NCBI RefSeq assembly: GCF_000143415.4
Contig: NW_003314329.1
Span: 584,619 to 648,618, forward strand
Length of the DNA: 64,000 bases
DNA from: Selaginella moellendorffii
Taxonomy: Eukaryota > Streptophyta > Lycopodiopsida > Selaginellales > Selaginellaceae
Reading direction: 5' to 3'
Positions 43,690 through 56,249 of the stretch are shown here, in pieces. The notes under the pieces are model-generated. The model saw only the letters and a list, made by a program, of their open reading frames with translations, had not been told where the DNA came from and did no database searches. Every line of letters begins with the position of its first letter. Positions within the stretch are counted from its first letter, which is position 1. Position numbers and translations under genes: made by a program.

Positions 43690-46400
43690 TGAGAGAATTC
43701 TACTTGAAGTTTGATTAAGAGCCTCCAATTGTTTTCTCTAAGAATGTTATAGGAGAGAGCTTCCTCTGCAGAAGATTTAAGTTGAAGCCGGGATCAATTA
43801 GTTTGGAGAATGTATGTCGGGATAAGGGTAATCAGATAGAAAAATCCATTCTTCTTGACAGTGGTGTGGGAGAGAATGGGATTTAATGGGATCTTGATAG
43901 ATGTACAAGTCGGGAGATTCTAGTTATAGGATCTCCAAAGCAAGTAAAGGAGAGTGCGTCAGTTTCACAACCAACTATGCAAGGAGTGAAGGATGAAGTT
44001 GTTATTTTCTCCAGTGACAAAAGTGAAGAAGATGAGCTTCTTAATATAGCTTCCCATACAAGTAGGTGTGTTCCTTTTGGACCAGTTTTTGAAGCAGTGG
44101 ATAAGGCATTTCGGCAATCTCGATCATTACGGTTGGAATTGAAAGAATTTTAGTACATGAGAGGTGAGGAGCTTCTGCCTTCCTATAATGGGAATATATT
44201 CTTTGAATTTCCACCAACTAGTTTGTCAATCAAGAAGAGGGGCATGGAGATGCGTCTTGATCCACATAATTGGTGCAGAGTAAAGATGACCCACTTCTCC
44301 CATTTCGACGAATCTGTGTCCATAGTCCATTGTGGTGGACAGCTTCAATGTGTCGCTGAGAAATGCATTTCTGATCATGGCAAAAATATGTGTTTCTTTG
44401 AAGGCTCAGCAATCAATCCCCCTAGGCATGATAAGATCGCTATAGGGTTTAAATGTTGCAAATGCGGGGCAACACTTGTTTGTCAAGCATGTTGTGATGC
44501 AAAAATGTATTATTTTCTTTCACGGGATGGATGTTTAGATAGAGCAGCAGTGCATGTTGGATACCACCAACACGCAATAGAGGAAGGAATCCGCCGTGAT
44601 TCTTTTTGCAATTTGAAGGCTGCTATTACTACAGAGGCTAGGAAGAAAAGTGCTGCAACTCCAAAGTGTGTTCAACAGTCTATACTAAAGGACTATGTGG
44701 TGAATACGTTGCTACAAGCTAATAACAAAAAAGAGTTCACAGAGAATAGCTTGAAGGACTTGCTTTGAAATATAGAACCCATGACAAATTTAAACAGGTA
44801 TAAATTAATATTTAACTTTACTTTATTACTAGAAACACTCCTTTTTTTTAGCAGAATAAAGAACTGGATGCAAAAAAGGCAAGATGGAAAGCTTCAATCT
44901 GGATTGGATGTGATTTTGGAGTAAAAAAGAAAATGTCTCTATGAATTTATTCATAAGAGTTTATTTGTTAGCCAAGTGACTTCGAACATTCAATGCCCTT
45001 TCATCTTTAAAATGTTCACCCTTGGTCTTGCTTCTGGTGTGGACCTTGTACAATGAATGGATATAGATGGAGACAGGGACTTTGCTAATTCCTGGATCCA
45101 TTTTGACCATATGGAATGAGTTTTAGGCTGGTCAACAATGGGAGTTTATATTTATGATCACAAGTAAGTGGTTATTCATTTTCTAAGGATCCATATTAAT
45201 TTACATTATAACCATTCCTTCTATAGGCTGTAGTGTAATTTGACTATAGCTATAGCCGAATTCAAGATTCAAGATTTCCAAGCACAAACCGTCTTTTGGA
45301 CATGTATGTTCGAGATTGTTGAACAACAAACTGGGAAGAAACCCAACTTCCGTGGTTTCATGGCAAATGTTGCTAGTGCTAACTAGTTGGCTGTACAACA
45401 AGTATTCAGAGGTGATAAAAATCAGCCATTACAAGGTAGAGAGAAGAGTTGTGAGTTTTATTAGGTTTTATTAGTTTGCTGGTATAGGTCCAAACTTAGA
45501 TAGGTTTCGAGAGTGGGTTGGTAAAAGGACAACACCAGTAGCAGGGTCAATATCTAAGATAGTGGGGGAAGTTGTTACTGGAACTCCTATGGAATCAAGC
45601 CATGAACCACTTGGGGACATGAGGACAGCCCGTTTGAAGCGTTGACAAACACTTGATGGGCCTAACATCACTCCTTCTAGCTCTCACCATCCAGAGTTTG
45701 ACTACCATTTTGTTTCACGACACCGGAGAAGAACTAAGGAACAATGGAGGAGGTGCTAATTGTTACACAAGTAAATCCAATGCCAGAGGTTGAGAAGATT
45801 ATTACTCGTGAGCCAGTTTCTTGTATCAACTGGGCAATTCAAAGAGTCAGTGCCAAGAGTAATGCGTGTTGCTCTGGAATGATTGGGAGTTGAGGTCAAT
45901 GTCTTCCATTTGTGCGTTCAGGTTCAAGTTCTTCAATAGTACCATATTTCTGGGGTTGTCGAGATCTAGGGGTAAAGGGCCGCTAGTCAAGTTGGATTTA
46001 CTATTGTGGGACTGATGTTACTCATACAAACCGGATCCACAACTCAATTATCTTGAAGCTAGATTCTGTGCCAGAGGAGTGGCCAATTAAGCGAAGCTAC
46101 AATCTTTTAAAAGAAGAGATTGAAAGGCTGGAGAGAGTTGGTTTCAAGCTGAAGACTTGCTCAAATGTTGCTATTGATACTACTATGCCACCAATGTCAA
46201 CACTAGACTGGAATACACGACCAGCTAGAAATGGGAAGGCTGTACAATATAGGTCTTCCATTTCAAAAGGTGCACAAGAGAAGATTAAGCTGGCAAAGGC
46301 TTTAAAATGCACAATCACAAGGATAAATTACATCAATGCCGTGGCTAAGGAGTTTGTGTTGTTGTGACTGAGTCGTCAAAGGGTACGAGTTACACTATCA
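43690..46400 (+). pseudogene. Decayed transposase-like gene
   Basis: The longest open part, 44157-44768, is cysteine/histidine-rich: FKCCKCGATLVCQACC and RAAVHVGYHQHAIEEG, a zinc-finger-like C...C...HxxxHxH layout. It continues, through stops and short introns, with LASGVDLVQ*MDIDGDRDFA (about 45030-45080), GWSTMGVYIYDHK, IAEFKIQDFQAQTVFWTCMF and KPNFRGFMANVASAN (about 45340-45385), then a frame at 46053-46367. The acidic DGDRDFA and GFMANVASAN neighbourhoods read like a DDE transposase core. In-frame stops (for example before 44157 and at 45055) show it is dead. Superfamily not assigned. Confidence 0.5.
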
Positions 46401-46761
46401 GAATCTAAGAAAATCCATCTTGTACGTGTCCAGATTTTATATAGAGGGAGAACAGGGGAAAGGTATATTTAACTTGCAAGCATATCTATTACATTTTTAT
46501 GCAGGAACTAAACCAAGATCCTAAGGTTAACCATCACATCCATCAGGCAAACCTTACAATTGCAAAGCTTCAGAAATGTTTCTAGATCACTTTTGTCTAT
46601 ATTTATATTTGTATTTTATTGATCGAATTTACTTGGAAATATAGATTAAATTAAAATTTGAAAAATGAAAAGATGTTGGTTTGGGACGAACCAATGTTTT
46701 CCTTGTGTTTGAGAAGTTGTGAGCTCAACTCATGAGCTCATGAGCTCAAAACCTACCTGGG

Positions 46762-47177
46762 CTCCAAGAGATGAGCACAAAGCAATCTATAAATGAATTT
46801 TTAGAAAGAGATGAAAGAATGATTGATATGTGGTACATGTCATAACATATGGAAGTGTCAACATCAAATTGAGTTTAAGATTGAGTCTAAGACATAGTTT
46901 GAGACCAAGTCCAAGTGTTCAAGTCCAAAACTAAGCTCAAAACTAAATTTGAGACTCTAAGATTGAGTCTAACATTGAGTTTAAGACTAAATCTAAATAT
47001 TAATATAGTTTGTGGGTGAAAGCCTAAAGTGATCTTTTCCCAAACCTTGAGAACTTGCAAATCCTTATGGGATAGTAAGGGAGGACTCCAAGGAAACCAA
47101 TGTAATTAAGGAAAGCTATACTTGAGTGGTGGGTGATAATATGAACATTGAGGAATCTAAACTTAGAATGAATATAG
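46762..47177 (+). mobile_element. Old LTR copy H, second piece
   Basis: Resumes the LTR after the DNA transposon: CTCCAAGAGATGAGCAC, GTACATGTCATAACATATGG (for CACATGACACGTGG), a strongly decayed minisatellite (GATTGAGTCTAAG units), and GGGTGAAAGCCTAAAG. It ends GAATATAG where the antisense element E begins. Confidence 0.75.
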
Positions 47178-47415
47178 TGTAAGCGATTAAATTTTCCATT
47201 TTACTTTAATTACTTAACCACACTTTCAACTACTTGAAAGAGTGACCTCCATAAGTTCCATTCCCAATTTGGGGATATATTAACCCCGTGAATGACATGT
47301 ATGTCTTTAACTTTTGCACTTGATCCAAGTGCTCCATGTGTTTGATCCCATAATTGACACCCGTAGGGTACCACTAACATATCAGCCCGTTACGCAAAGG
47401 TAATGTTTATTCACC

Positions 47416-49133
47416 TGTGAGACACAAATCCCTAAACCCCAAAGTAAAGCCGAAAGGGTGCCATATGGTAGTGGCCGAAGTGAAAGCCAAACGAGTGTAA
47501 CACGTTTGGAATAAAAAGGCTTCGACTTGAAAGGTTGAGAGCGGGAGTGGAACTCCCAACGGAGTGCTCAAGGAATGAGCATGAAGTGAGCAATAAAAGA
47601 GTCTCTAGAAAATGGATACAAGAGGACCAACACATGACACGAGATGGACTCGAGATGGACCTGAGATGGAGTTCGAGATGGACCCGAGATGGTGTCTGAG
47701 ATGGACCCTAGATGGCGTCCGAGATGGAGTCCAAGATGGACCCAAGATAGACCCGAGATGGAGTCCGAGATGGACCCGAGATGGACCCGAGATGGAGTCC
47801 GAGATAGAGTCCGAGATGGACTGAGATGGAGTCTGAGATGGAGTCCGAGATGGACCCAAGGTGGAATCCAAGATGGAGTCCGAGAAGGACCTGAGATGGA
47901 GCCCGAGATGGACCCGAGATGGAGTCTGAGATGGACCTGAGATGGAGTTCGAGATGGACCCATGATGGAGTCTGAGATGGAGCCGAGATGGAATCCGAGA
48001 TGGAGTCCGAGAAGGACCCAAGATGGAGTCCGAAGTCGAGATCGAGACGGAGACTGAGACCGAGACCGAGACCAAGACCGAGAACGAGGCCGAGGCCGAG
48101 ACTGAGCCCAAGCCCGACTCTGAGTCCGAGTCTGAGTCCGAGTTCAAGTCTGAGAGGGTGAAAGCCCAAAGCGTTCGTCTCCCAGACCCTAGGGGGTTTG
48201 GTGAGCTCCAAAAGTATAGTAGGGGGAGGACTCTAGTGGAGTTAGTTTGGCCAGGAAAGGTCAGTTTGGCCCAGGAAGGCTGTACCCAGATGTTGGGTGA
48301 TGGGATACCACTGGGAAGTCCAAGGCTAGAGTGAATATGGACTGACAAGTAGGGTAGCTTGGTGAAGTATTCAAGAGTCGGCTCTAGTTCCCTTGGGAGA
48401 TCGAATGGTCGATGCTCCCAATCCAAGTGTGGGTGGCACTACCTACTTGGATACCTAGTGTGGCTCAATGGAACCTTGCTCTAAGCCCATGGATTGAGCA
48501 CCCAAAGGTGGAAGGCGGGGAGAGTACCCATGAGGGTCGCATAGGGCCATGATGTTCCGAAATGTTGTCACAAAGTCCTAGATTGTAGAGTGGAAGAGGA
48601 GTAGTCCTCTAGTGTGGTGACCAAGGATACAGTCATGTGGTGAGAAAGTCCTAGAGGACAGTGGGACTTAGTGGTCGGGCCTGTGGGCCTTATCCCAGTG
48701 GCAGAGTAGGCAAACTCGGCCATGGATAGAAAAGGGACTTAGTGGGGATTGTAAAAGGGATTTTGGGGAAGGCAGATCCCCTTGTCTGCTAAGGAGTGGA
48801 TCTTGGATGGTCACTTCTGGATGGATGGCCTAGTCGTTGAGAGATGGGACTTCGATGCAGGTGGTGCTAGACCACTGGTGGTACAAAGGTGAATGGGTAT
48901 GGCATTAGCCTAACGGGCTGATATGTCGGTGGTACCTTTGGGTGTCGGTCTTGGGACTGGACATGTGGAACACTTGGACTAGGTGCAAAGGATGAGTGGT
49001 ATGGATGCCATTCTCGAGGCTAGCAAGTCCCAAGTCCTGAATTGGACTTAAGGAGGTTATGAATGAGACTCCTCCAAATGGTCAGAGGTGTGGTTAAGTG
49101 ACTAAAGTAGGATGGAAAAATTAATCACTTACA
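47416..49133 (+). mobile_element. Solo LTR with perfect TCACC target duplication
   Basis: Starts TGTGAGACAC, ends CACTTACA, 1718 bp, flanked by TCACC at 47411-47415 and 49134-49138. Sequence outside joins to the expected LTR text of element E. The minisatellite lies at about 47640-48150. It lacks any interior, so it is a product of LTR-LTR recombination. Confidence 0.92.
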
Positions 49134-49407
49134 TCACCCTTATCTCATTGGTAATTTAAGACCACCCGTGCCATACTTCCATCTCTCAAAAATTGGGCCA
49201 TCCGTCCATGAGTAGTCATCCTAGAATCACACCTTAGCATCCTGAAAATGCCTAGAAACGTAGGGAACACCCTTCTTTAATATCCCTCTATCAGTCCCCA
49301 CCAAATCCCATTCCATCCACGTGTAAACGACTAATTTTTCCATTCTACTTTAGTCATTTACCCACACCTCCGACCATTTGGAGGAGTCTCACTCACAACC
49401 TCCATAA

Positions 49408-51132
49408 TGTAAGTGACTAAATTTTCCATTCTACTTTAGTCACTTAACCACACCTCTGACCACTTGGAGGAGTCTCATTCACAACCTCCATAAGTCCAAT
49501 CCAGGACTTGGGACTTGCTAGCCCCGAGAATGGCATCCATGCCACTCATCATTTGCACTTGGTCCAAGTGCTCCACGTGTCTGATCCCATGACCGACACT
49601 CAAAGGTACCACCGACNNNNNNNNNNNNNNNNNNNNNNNNNNNNNNNNNNNNNNNNNNNNNNNNNNNNNNNNNNNNNNNNNNNNNNNNNNNNNNNNNNNN
49701 NNNNNNNNNNNNNNNNNNNNNNNNNNNNNNNNNNNNNNNNNNNNNNNNNNNNNNNNNNNNNNNNNNNNNNNNNNNNNNNNNNNNNNNNNNNNNNNNNNNN
49801 NNNNNNNNNNNNNNNNNNNNNNNNNNNNNNNNNNNNNNNNNNNNNNNNNNNNNNNNNNNNNNNNNNNNNNNCCACAGGCCTGACCACTAAGTCCCACGGT
49901 CCTCTGGGACTTCCTCACCACACGACTGTGTCCTTGGTCACTACCCCAGAGGACTGCTCCTCTTCCTTTCCACAGTCTGGGCCTTTGGGGCAACATTTCG
50001 GAACACCGTGGTCTTACGCGAGCCACCTGGGTACTCTCCCCGCCTTTCACCTTTAGGTGCTCTAGCCATGGGCTTAGAGCGAGGTTCCGTTGAGCCACGC
50101 CTGGTATCCAAGTAGGTAGTGCCACCCACACTTGGACTGGGAGCATCGGCCAGTCGATCTCCCGGGGGAACTAGAGCCGGCTCTTGAACACTTCACCAAG
50201 CTACCCTGCTTGTCGGTCTGTGTTCACTCTAGTCTTGGACTTCCCAGTGGGCAGCTCATCACCCAACACTGGGTCCGGCCTTTTTGGGCCAAACTGGCCT
50301 TTCCTGGCCAAACTAGCCTTTCCTGGCCAAACTGGCTCCACTGCAGTCCTCCCCCTACTATACTTTTGGAGCTCACCAAACCCCCCAGGGTCTGGGAGAC
50401 GAACGCTTTGGGCTTTCACCCTCTCAGGCTTCGGACTCGGACTCGGACTCGGACTCGGACTCGGACTCGGACTCGGACTCGGATTCGGACTCGGACTCGG
50501 GCTCGGGCTCGGTCTCGGCCTCGGCCTCGGTCTCGGTCTCGGTCCCGATCTCGGTCTCGGTCTCGGTCTCGGTCCCGGTCTCAGTCTCGACTTCGGACTC
50601 CATCTCGGACTCCATCTCGGACTCCATCTCGGACTGCATCTCGGACTCCATCTCGGGTCCATCTCGGGTCCATCTCGGACTCCATCTCGGACTCCATCTC
50701 GGGTCCATCTCGGACTCCATCTCGGGTCCATCTCGGACTCCATCTCGGACTCCATTTCGGGTCCATCTCGGGTCCACCTTGGACTCCATCTCGGACTCCA
50801 TCTCGGACTCCATCTCGGGTCCATCTCGGACTCCACTTCGGACTCCAGCTTGGGTCCATCTTGGGTCCACCTTGGACTCCACTTCGGACTCCATCTCGGA
50901 CACTCCCACGTGTCATGTGTTGGTCCTTTTGGGTCCCTTTTTGGAGCCTCGCCGTTTGCTCGCTTCGTGCTCGTTCCTCGAGCACTTCGTTGGGAGTTCC
51001 ACTCCCGCTCTTGACTTTTCAAGTCGGAGCTTTTGGTCCAAACGTGTTACGCTCGTTTGGCTCTCGCTTCGGCCACTACCATGTGGCGCCCTTCCGGCTC
51101 CACTTTGGGGCCTAGGGATTTTGTGTCTCACA
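49408..51132 (-). mobile_element. Innermost antisense solo LTR with CATAA target duplication
   Basis: The left end is TGTAAGTGACTAAATT, the right end GTGTCTCACA, 1725 bp counting the assembly gap. It is flanked by CATAA at 49403-49407 and 51133-51137. Its removal restores CCTCCATAAGTCC of the surrounding LTR. Minisatellite at about 50425-50905. Confidence 0.9.
49617..49871. other. Assembly gap (255 N)
   Basis: Run of N inside the innermost solo LTR. By comparison with the copy at 51255-51515, the missing sequence should be the ordinary LTR block between GGTACCACCGAC and CCACAGGC. The placeholder length looks close to the true length. Confidence 0.95.
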
Positions 51133-52121
51133 CATAAGTCCTATTTCAGGCTTGGGCTTGTTAGCCCCGAGAATGGCATCCCCGCCACTCAACCTTTGCA
51201 CTTGGTCCAAGTGCTCCACGTGTCCGATCTCATGACCGACACCCCAAGGTACCACTGACATACTGGCCCATTACACTAAGGCCATGCCCATTCACCTTGG
51301 TCACACCGGTGGTCCAACACCACCTACATCACGGTCCCATCTCTCAAAGACTGGGCCATCCATCCATGAGTGATCATCCCCGATCCACTCCTTAGCATCC
51401 TTAGGATGCCCATAGACACGGGGATTCGCCTTCCCCAATATCCCTTTTCCGGTCCCCACCAAGTCCCTTTCTGCCCATGGCCGTGTTTGCCAACACTGCC
51501 ACTGGATCGAGGCCCACAGGCTCGACCACTAAGTCCCACGGTCCTCTGGGACTTCCTCGCCACCCGATTGTATCCTTGGTCACTACACCAGAGGACTACT
51601 CTTCTTCCTTTCCACAGTCTAGGCCCTTGGGACAACATTTCGGAACACCGTGGCCCTACGCGGGCCTCATGGGTACTCTCCCCACCTTCCGCCTTTGGGT
51701 GCTCTAGCCATGGGCTTAAAGCGAGGTTCCGTTGAGCCACACCTGGTATCCAAATAGGTAGTGCCACCCACACTTGGATTGGGAGTATCGGCCAGTTGAT
51801 CTCCTGGGGGAACTAGAGCCGGCTCTTGAACACTTCACCAAGCTACCCCGCTTGTCGGTCCGTATTCACTGTAGTCTTGGACTTCCCAGTGGTCAGTTCA
51901 TCACCCAACACAGGGTCTGGCCTTCCTAGGCCAAACTGGCCTTTCCTGGCCAAACTGGCTCCACTGCAGTCCTCCCCCTTACTATACTTTTGGAGCTCAC
52001 CAAACCCCCCAGGGTCTGGGAGACAAATGCTTTGGGCTTTCACCCTCTCAGACTCGGACTCGGACTCGGACTCGGACTCGGGCTCAGTCTCGGCCTTTCC
52101 CTCAGTCTCGGTCTCGGTCCT

Positions 52122-52173
<52 letters not shown>

Positions 52174-53155
52174 CCGGTCTCGGTCCTGGTCTCGGTCTCG
52201 ACCTCGGACTCCGTCCTAGTCCTGGTCTCGGTCTCGACCTCGGATTCCATCTCGGGTCCATCTTGGATTCCATCTTGGACTCCGTCTCGGTCCATCTCGG
52301 ACTCCATCTCGGACTCCATCTCGGACTTCGTCTCGGACTCCATCTCGGACTCCGTCTCGGTCCATCTCGGACTCCATCTCAGACTCCATTGTGGACTCCG
52401 TCTCAGTCCATCTCGGACTCCATCTCGGACTCCACCTCGGACTCCATCTCGGACTCCACCTCGGACTCCATCTCGGACTCCGTCTTGGTCCATCTCGGAC
52501 TCCATCTCGGATTCCACTTCGGACTCCATCTCAGACTCCATCTCGGACTCCACCTCGGACTCCACCTCGGACTCCACCTCGGACTCCACCTCGGACTCCA
52601 TCTCAGACTCCATCTCGGACTGCACCTCGGACTCCACCTCGGACTCCATCTTGGACTCCGTCTTGGTCCATCTCGGACTCCATCTCAGACACTTCCACGT
52701 GTCATGTGTTGGTCCTTTTGGGTCCCTTTTTGGAGCCTCGCTTATTGCTCGCTTCGTGCTTGGTCCTTGAGCACTTTGTTGGGAGTTCCACTCCCGCTCT
52801 CGACCTCACAAGTTGGAGCTTTTAGTCCAAATGTGTTACGCTCGTTTGGCTTTCGCTTTGACCACTACCACGTGGCACCCTTTCTGGCTCCACTTTGGGG
52901 CCTAGGGATTTTTTGTCTCACACCACGGCAATGCTTGCTAACACTGCCACTGAGTTAGGGCCCAAAGGCCTGACTGCTAAGTCACATTGACCTTTGGGAC
53001 TTCCACACCATATAACCATGCCCTTGGTCACTACACAAGAGGACTACTCCTTTTTTTTTCCACAGTCTGGGATTTTAAGATGATATTTTGAAACATTGTG
53101 GCCCTATCCAAGCCTCATGGGTACTCTTTGCACCTTCTGCCTTTGGGTGCCTTAG

Positions 53156-54742
53156 CTTCCTGTTTGTAGTTTTTTGCAACTTTAGACATTGGATAGTATC
53201 TCCTATGCATTATTCTCTAAGGATTTAGACCTTAGGGCCTTATTTAATGCCCTTATGATACCAAACACCACTTTTTGGGTGTTTTAGAGTGTTTAGATGT
53301 CCTAATAATGAACTTCTTTGACAGTGAGTATTTCCTTTTATGACATTAACACATTATATCACAACATAAGTAATTTATCCCTCAAGGGATATATTTAACT
53401 CCTTTCTTGTCTCAATAAAAAGTTTTGGGAAGTTGATTTCCACCAATTCAATCAATTATGCCACACATTTTGCTTAGTTGTTTTATAGTTGTTAAGTTTT
53501 ATAACTCATTGCTAGTGCTTTTACACCTCCATCATTATTTGGGTCCATGCACTCAAATTGCATGCCTTCTAGCTTAGGCTATACCAATCTCATTTCCATT
53601 GGGATTCATTTAGCAAAGATTTCTCATGAATCAACCAACTTAACTTTAAGGCCTCATCCCTTGAAACATTTGGTGTCTCTACACCATTGGCCTTATGAGC
53701 CTACTCTCACGACACTTCCCATTTGTGTCTAGGTCTTACTAAGACCATAATAGTCATTTCTCATACCAAGTATCAATTAGCATTATGACATAGTATTCAC
53801 ATACAACCCTTTGCCAAAGTTGCTTTATTTTATAAATACCTTTTCCTACAACTTTAGTATGGCCCATTTGCCATCAATGAGATACTCATTATTCTCATAC
53901 TTGAATCTCACGATCCTCCCTATCCTTCGTAGAGTACAATATACTTCAGTCAAAATGTTTTTACTAATCCTTTAAGACCATTCCTTGATTCCATTTGAGT
54001 CATTTAGTTTTTTGGACTTTGCTAATTTGACGACTCGTAAAGTCTTAGCCTCATGGCTACTTTAAGGTGCTAGCTCATTGGAATACAATTTCTTGTATTC
54101 ATATCCTATTCACAAGGATTATCTTGGCAAGTGTTACTCTGACACTTGATTATTATAAATTCCATGTGGGTTACCTTTGCCTCTTAGGATTATTTATTCA
54201 TATGATGAGAATACTGACTCATCCTCTAAGTACACTGCCAACCCCTTGGGTTGTTTTAGCATTTATTTAAGGTAACCCCGATTACCATTTCAAAAACTTA
54301 TGTTGTCATTTGTATTTGACCTTCTATGGTTACCAACTCTAGTCTCAAATTCTTAAGCACCATCCTCAACTATATGAGGATAACTTTATGACTCATTTAT
54401 CATGTAGAAATTTCCATCATTCCCATGATCCCAAGTATAGTTTTTTATCGTAACCATAGTATCCAATTTGCTAAATCAAATGCTTTTATGAATCATATCC
54501 TCAACTCTCTAAGGAAAACCTTATACTATTCCCAAGATCTAAAAGTTGTTCCTTTATTGACCCCTTCGTATCCATCACATTGCCTACATATTCATGTATG
54601 AACTAAAGTGGAGAGTCATGCTTTGTCGACATACTACTCCTCGAGGATAGGCCCACTCTTGGGACTTCCTAATGCCAATACAAGTGGTGATATACTTGAC
54701 TATCAATGAGAGTCAGACTAAGGAAAAACTTCAATACTAAGC
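53156..54742 (-). mobile_element. Interior of element E, no gag/pol
   Basis: Aligns in reverse complement to the interiors at 58520-59824 and 61756-63300, e.g. AAGTATATCACCACTTGTATTGG (minus strand near 54690) and the block around 53180-53330. Rich in stops in every frame. Strongly AT-shifted compared with A and B, consistent with greater age. Confidence 0.75.
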
Positions 54743-56244
54743 TGTAAGCAACTAAAATTTTCATTCTACTTTAGTCACTTAACCACACTTTTGACTACTT
54801 AGAGGAGTGTCACTCACAACCTCCATAAGTCCCATTCTTGACTTGGGGACATGTTAGCCCCATGAATGGCATCTATGCCACTTAGCCTTTGCATTTGGTT
54901 TAAGTGCTCCACATGTCTGATTCGATGATTGACACCCCTAGGGTACCATTAACATATCAACTTGTTATGCTAAGGTAATGTCCATTCACTTTTGTCTTAT
55001 TAGTAGTCTAACACCATTTGTGCCATAGTCCCATCTCTCAAAAATTAGGCCATCCATCTATGAGTGGTCAGCCTAGAACCACACCTTAGCATCCTTAGGA
55101 TGCCTAAAGACATGGGGAACACCCTTCCCCAATATCCCTCTATCGGTCCCCACGTGCTCAAAGTTAGGGCTTGAATTCTTGACTACTAAGTCTTATTAAC
55201 CTTTGGGACTTCTCACCACATAACCATGCCCTTGGTCAGTATGCAAGAGGACTGCTCCTCTTTCTTTCCACAATCTAGGACTTTGGGATGATATTTCTAA
55301 ACACTATGGCCTTATTCGAGCCTCATGGATACTTTCCCTGCCTTCTACCTTTAGGTGCCCTAGCTATGTAGCTAGAGCGAGGTTTTGATGAGCCATGCCA
55401 AGTATTTAAATAAGTAGTGCCACCCATAGTTGGAAACCATTTGATCTCCTAGAGAAGCTAGAGTTGGCTCTTGAACACTTCACCAAGTTACCCCACTTTT
55501 CCATCCATGTTCACTCTAGCCTTAGACTCCTTAATGGTTATATCATCACACATCACGTAGGTATAGCTTTCCTTAGTCACACTAGCCTTTCCTAGCCAAA
55601 CTAGTTCCACTGGAATCCTCCCCCTACTATCCTTTTAAAGCTCATCAAACCCCCTAGGGTCTGAGAGATGATTGCTTTGGGCTTTTACCCTTGGACTCAG
55701 ACTTAGACTCAAACTTATTCTCAGACTCGGTCTCAGTCTCGGTCTCGGTCTTGGTCTTGGTCTCAGCCTCAATCTTGGACCCAATCTTAATTTCCATCTC
55801 AGACTCGACCTCGAGCTCTATCTCAAACTCCATTTTGTACTTTTTCTCGGACTCCATATCAAATTCCATTTTGAACTCCATTTCGAGTCCATCTCAAACT
55901 CCATCTCAGACTCCATCTCGAGTCTATCTTGGACTTCAACTTAAACTCCATCTCAAACTACTTCTCAAACTCTATCTCGGGTCCATCTTGGGTCCATTTT
56001 GATCTTGATTCCCACACTTCTACATGTCATGTGTTGGTCTTATTGTGTCCCTTTTCTAGGTTTGTTTATTGATCATTTTGTTCTCATTCCTCAAGCACTT
56101 CATTAGGAGTTCCACTCTCACTCTCGATTTTTTGAGTTGGAGCTTTTAGTCTAAATGTGTTATGCTCATTTGGCTTCCATTTGGGCCACTACCATGTGGC
56201 ACCCTATCGGCTCCACTTTGGGGCTTAGGGATTTGTATCTCACA
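54743..56244 (-). mobile_element. 5' LTR of element E
   Basis: The left end TGTAAGCAACTAAAAT is the complement of the LTR end; the right end is GTATCTCACA; 1502 bp. The minisatellite (55690-56010) is short and degenerate. A further 3 transitions separate its primer site from the TGGTATCGGAGC of copy B. Confidence 0.85.
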
Positions 56245-56249
56245 TATAA

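Larger units (their letters stand above)
38341..46761. mobile_element. 8.4-kb DNA transposon with two divergent decayed genes and a central hairpin array
   Basis: The sequence on either side belongs to one old LTR: GCACTCGAGAGA before 38341 and CTCCAAGAGATGAGCAC from 46762 both align to the LTR segment GCGCTCGAGGAACGAGCAC, implying an 8-9-bp target duplication. The ends form an imperfect inverted repeat: left TAGGGTTGGGTAATTTTT then CATGAGCTGAGCTCA; right (reverse complement) CCCAGGTAGGTTTTGAGC ... CATGAGTTGAGCTCA. Subterminal TTGGTTTGGGACGAACCAA-type hairpins lie at about 38433 and 46675. An 8-9-bp duplication fits hAT or MULE superfamilies; I could not decide which. Cargo: a ParB/methyltransferase-like gene on minus, a transposase-like gene on plus. 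Confidence 0.72.
49322..52922 (-). mobile_element. Antisense solo LTR with CCACG target duplication, itself interrupted
   Basis: The left end TGTAAACGACTAATTT is the complement of the LTR 3' end; the right end is TTTGTCTCACA. It is flanked by CCACG at 49317-49321 and 52923-52927. Removing the inner solo LTR (49408-51132 plus one CATAA) leaves about 1.87 kb, a normal LTR. Minisatellite at about 52050-52690. Confidence 0.9.
47178..56244 (-). mobile_element. Antisense LTR element E, 3' LTR gutted by nested insertions
   Basis: In its own orientation: 5' LTR 56244-54743, degenerate primer site 54739-54728, non-coding interior 54742 to about 53156, then a 3' LTR remnant made of 53155-52928, 49321-49139 and 47415-47178. 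A deletion removed the interior end and 3' LTR start. The flanks are TATAG (47173-47177) and TATAA (56245-56249), and the host LTR H reads continuously across them, supporting a 5-bp target duplication with one later change. Confidence 0.75.

Noticed and set aside
49475-50146. Open frames running through the N gap
   Set aside because: Translation of undetermined bases; the surrounding sequence is LTR.
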